64,000 nucleotides of DNA from G963556115 sp963675945 (GTDB lineage: Bacteria; Planctomycetota; SZUA-567): assembly GCA_963675945.1 (NCBI GenBank), contig OY780932.1, forward strand, positions 3,286,001 through 3,350,000. The letters run 5' to 3'. This document shows, piece by piece, positions 61,437 through 64,000 of the stretch (position 1 is the stretch's first letter; every line of letters begins with the position of its first letter). Under the pieces are notes generated by a model. The model ran no database searches. It had not been told where the DNA came from and was given only the letters and a program-made list of their open reading frames with translations. Position numbers and translations under genes: made by a program.

Positions 61437-62516
61437 TTAGCCATTCTTCTGTTCAAAATCAGCCATAAACTGCGCCAGAGCCTCAACACCTTCTTGAGTA
61501 CAAGCATTATAGATACTAGCTCTGATACCCCCGACAGACCGGTGCCCCTTGAGACCGACCAGCCCAACTGCAGTAGCTTCAGAGATAAATTTAGCTTCAA
61601 GCTCGGTATCCGCGATTCTCCAAGTAACATTCATCAAAGATCTAAACTCCTTAGCAGCACAAGGTTTCCAGAAATCTGATGCATCCAATACCTTGTAGAG
61701 AGTCTCAGCCTTAACCATATTATTCTTTTCAAGTCCGGCTACGCCACCCATGCTGTCAACCCAGTCACAAACTAGCTTAACCATATAAATCGCCCAGGTA
61801 TTAGGAGTATTGAACATACTACCATTCTTGGCATGAATTGTATACTTTAAAATACTATTGAGATTCTCCGGGGTACGTTCCAGCAGATCTTTACGTATAA
61901 TAACTAGTCCGAGTCCAGATGGCCCGATATTCTTCTGCGCCCCGCCATAAATCATACCAAAATCATTTACATTTAGTTCACGGCTCATAATATCACTGGA
62001 CATATCAGCTATCAGCGGCGCCTTGGTCTTAGGAAATTCCTTAAACTGTACACCACCAATTGTCTCATTGGAAGTTATATGCACATATGCTGCGTCTTCA
62101 GTCTCGACGATATCTGCAGCCTTAGGCATTGTCATATATTCAGAATCAGCACCATCCCAGATTACCGCAGTAGAGCCGACAAGTTTACTCTCGGTAATAG
62201 CCTTCTTCGCCCAGCTACCGGTATTGACATAATTTGCAGTCATACCTGCTCCCAGCAGATTGAGCGGAATCATCGCAAACTGCATGCTGGCTCCACCCTG
62301 CAAAAATAAGACCTCATAATCATCGCTAACACCCATAATCCGACGAATACCCGCTTCAGCCGCATCAATAACCTCCTGATACGTCCCGCTTCGATGGGAT
62401 AATTCCATTATGGACATTCCTGAACCGTTGAAGTCTAACATCTCTTCTTGGGCTTTTTCAAGTACAGGTAATGCAAGTGCAGCCGGTCCGGCACCAAAAT
62501 TAAATACTCTTTCCAT
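61437..62516 (-). CDS. serC: Phosphoserine aminotransferase
   Basis: A 359-residue class V aminotransferase. NFGAGPAALALPVLEKAQEE is the SerC start, GMSIMELSHRSGTY binds substrate, and MIYGGAQKNIGPSGL carries the PLP Lys. HRSVGGIRASIYNA is the C-terminal SerC motif. It makes phosphoserine from 3-phosphohydroxypyruvate and glutamate. ATG 62516 follows AAGGATATT; the longer frame to 62537 adds 7 residues and is less likely. Monocistronic. Confidence 0.95.
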   Translation of the reverse strand: MERVFNFGAGPAALALPVLEKAQEEMLDFNGSGMSIMELSHRSGTYQEVIDAAEAGIRRIMGVSDDYEVLFLQGGASMQFAMIPLNLLGAGMTANYVNTGSWAKKAITESKLVGSTAVIWDGADSEYMTMPKAADIVETEDAAYVHITSNETIGGVQFKEFPKTKAPLIADMSSDIMSRELNVNDFGMIYGGAQKNIGPSGLGLVIIRKDLLERTPENLNSILKYTIHAKNGSMFNTPNTWAIYMVKLVCDWVDSMGGVAGLEKNNMVKAETLYKVLDASDFWKPCAAKEFRSLMNVTWRIADTELEAKFISEATAVGLVGLKGHRSVGGIRASIYNACTQEGVEALAQFMADFEQKNG

Positions 62517-62818
62517 AATATCCTTATTCCCTTTCACAAAAATGAATTTAAGATTAAACCAGAGGTTTAAGTATTTTTTTATCTATAGCGACATTATGCT
62601 TCTAAACCTGGCTCTGGTCAAGAGAAAAATCCAGAAATTAATCTGCTAATCCAACCCAAAGCACATTAGATAAATATATATTTATACTTTTTTATCTATT
62701 ACTCATTAATACCAAGTACTTTTCAATAAATCAGTATTACTTTCAATTCCAATTATAGAGCACATTTTTTTAAATTCTAGGGTAAATATTTGTTAAAAAT
62801 CATTATAATATATAGAGT

Positions 62819-64000
62819 ATGCTTAGACGAATAATTAAAATGCTCAAAGAATCAGTAGCAATGAAGCGTATAGCCCTCGGTGTATTCGCGGTAGTTCTAT
62901 ACTTCATGCTGATTGGCTTGGCATCGGAACTGATAGACCAGAAATCTTTAGAGCAAGATCTCAAGCAATGGTTTGAAGACTCACTCAATATGAGTACTTA
63001 TGTCAACATTGATCACACCGACACGGCTCTGCGCAGTGATTGGCGAACTGATCTCTACATTCACGAATTTGAAATAGCCAGCCCTCAACCTGAATTTATA
63101 CTCCCTATCCTCTCGGTAGATACGATCAGAGCCAGTTCCTCTCTCTACTCGTTGTTCGGCGGAGTGGAGGCCAATCCAGTTATCCAAATTCGAGACGGTA
63201 TTCTGAATATAACCAAGGAGGCAACTGGTCTATTCAATCTTTCAGGGCTAACCCTTACTCCTGAACCTCAAGCACCGTATTTCCTTCCCAATATAGATCT
63301 TGCCAGTGCCGTCTTTGCCTTGATGAACTGCAGGATTGAATTGAATCTGAACGACTATCTGGTGAGTATACCCGTTAATGGAAGGCTCACCATTGATGCT
63401 GATACATACTCGCTGCAGTGTGATTCAGAGATGGTGAAATTCACCTCCCGGTTCAATAATACCGCAGATCTAGATATCGGTTCTATCCAAGTCAAGCAAC
63501 TGCAAATAGACCGGCAGACATTGGATATAATCTCCTGTGAAATAACTGTGGATAATATTCCAACCTATGTCCTTAATATGCTACTCCCCAACCTCCCGGC
63601 TCTGCCGACAGATATCAACTTCTCCGGCAAACTGAAGGCTGAGCAATCTCAGCTCCGCGTCTCAGGAATTTTGGATAATGCTGAAATTACTGAATTTCCC
63701 CGCTATCTGGACTTCAATCTGGTGACCAATAGTTCCTTATTGCACTCAGTTGAGTATCTATCCTTCAATATTTCCGCCAACAACAGTATTATTCTCAACT
63801 ATGAATCAAACAAAGATGAACAAGGCCGCTGGTTGCCGCTGCAGCTCTGCCTTTCAACTCTGGACATAAGCGAATTACTCTCCAGCTCGGAGTCCTACTG
63901 GCTCAACTACTTCATCTCAAAATTTCCAGCAATAAGCTCGATCGTCTCCTCGGCAACGACCGACGACTTCAATATAGGACAAGCGATAATCAAAATCTTC
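62819..64000 (+). CDS. N-terminal part of a second AsmA-like envelope protein (runs off window)
   Basis: The frame is open from ATG 62819 to the last base: 394 codons, no stop. A basic start is followed by a membrane anchor (IALGVFAVVLYFMLIGLASELI, ~residues 18-40), then beta-rich sequence with AsmA-like features (RIELNLNDYLVSIPVNGRL, INFSGKLKAEQSQLRVSG). This is the same plan as the protein at 12397, though I see no close sequence match. There is no clear Shine-Dalgarno. TATAAT at 62804-62809 is so close that the transcript might begin at or near the ATG. Alternative ATGs lie at 62840 and 62861. A role in envelope lipid transport is inferred from the fold type only. Confidence 0.65.
   Translation, partial: MLRRIIKMLKESVAMKRIALGVFAVVLYFMLIGLASELIDQKSLEQDLKQWFEDSLNMSTYVNIDHTDTALRSDWRTDLYIHEFEIASPQPEFILPILSVDTIRASSSLYSLFGGVEANPVIQIRDGILNITKEATGLFNLSGLTLTPEPQAPYFLPNIDLASAVFALMNCRIELNLNDYLVSIPVNGRLTIDADTYSLQCDSEMVKFTSRFNNTADLDIGSIQVKQLQIDRQTLDIISCEITVDNIPTYVLNMLLPNLPALPTDINFSGKLKAEQSQLRVSGILDNAEITEFPRYLDFNLVTNSSLLHSVEYLSFNISANNSIILNYESNKDEQGRWLPLQLCLSTLDISELLSSSESYWLNYFISKFPAISSIVSSATTDDFNIGQAIIKIF

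Noticed and set aside
1..64000. CRISPR arrays, insertion sequences, prophage or attachment sites
   Set aside because: No spaced direct repeats, transposase, integrase or phage structural genes were seen; the only tandem array is the short MraZ box set.

Overview
The window comes from a Gram-negative, flagellated bacterium, probably an anaerobe. Evidence for an outer membrane is lpxK, waaA (Kdo transferase), two AsmA-like proteins and a YbgC-like thioesterase. Motility is shown by one very large flagellin. An anaerobic habit is suggested by queH and by a small siroheme/4Fe-4S reductase. A UAP-type UDP-sugar pyrophosphorylase, a 'group X' ATP-phosphofructokinase, a GH57 branching enzyme carrying a DUF4912 domain, and a SecA with large insertions fit a deep-branching Gram-negative phylum (PVC/FCB-like). 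I cannot name the taxon from sequence alone. Nothing looks like a phage, an insertion sequence or a CRISPR array. Housekeeping genes lie in short operons on both strands.

Layout. 1-5.8 kb: the tail of an unknown gene, then on the minus strand a GH13 enzyme, a GH57 glucan-branching enzyme (alpha-glucan metabolism) and a DUF2225 zinc protein. 6-17.7 kb: a DUF368 (PopT-type) undecaprenyl-phosphate transporter, a YhaN-like SMC-type ATPase, GDP-fucose synthase overlapping an OppF-type ATPase, a 1335-residue AsmA-like protein, and small membrane and receiver proteins. 17.8-26.4 kb: dCMP deaminase, UDP-sugar pyrophosphorylase, pgi, secA, waaA. 26.4-38.5 kb: a sensor kinase with a periplasmic binding domain, dnaK, a GNAT / pentapeptide / CheR-like cluster, phosphofructokinase, a secreted low-complexity protein, an RmlD-like reductase, an FKBP isomerase with a C-terminal frameshift, and a small sulfite-reductase-like protein. 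38.5-49 kb: lpxK-TPR-ybgC, queH, DUF1848, dtd-thioesterase, a cobalamin riboswitch driving a GATE-domain membrane protein, and a YbhN-like protein. 49-64 kb: an HTH-receiver protein, tRNA-Phe, mtaD, an orphan mraZ with its own operator array, a structured RNA with a 56-residue ORF, fructokinase and a divergent GntR-type regulator, enolase, flagellin, serC, and the start of a second AsmA-like gene that runs off the right edge.

How they fit together. Central sugar metabolism is scattered through the window (pgi, pfk, eno, fructokinase, GH13/GH57, UDP-sugar pyrophosphorylase). So is envelope building (waaA, lpxK, AsmA-like, PopT-like, YbhN-like, secA, TPR protein, GDP-fucose and RmlD-like enzymes). 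Several promoters share one form: TTGAC-type -35, 16-17 bp, TATAAT/TATACT-type -10.

Most notable signals: (1) a B12 riboswitch with a readable terminator/antiterminator controlling a GATE-domain protein; (2) four GTG boxes at exact 10-bp phasing at the promoter of an mraZ that has no rsmH behind it; (3) a nested, pseudoknot-capable RNA between mraZ and a well-initiated 56-residue ORF; (4) a 2-nt frameshift in an FKBP gene whose lost C terminus can still be read; (5) an 846-residue flagellin with a CsrA-like hairpin in its leader.
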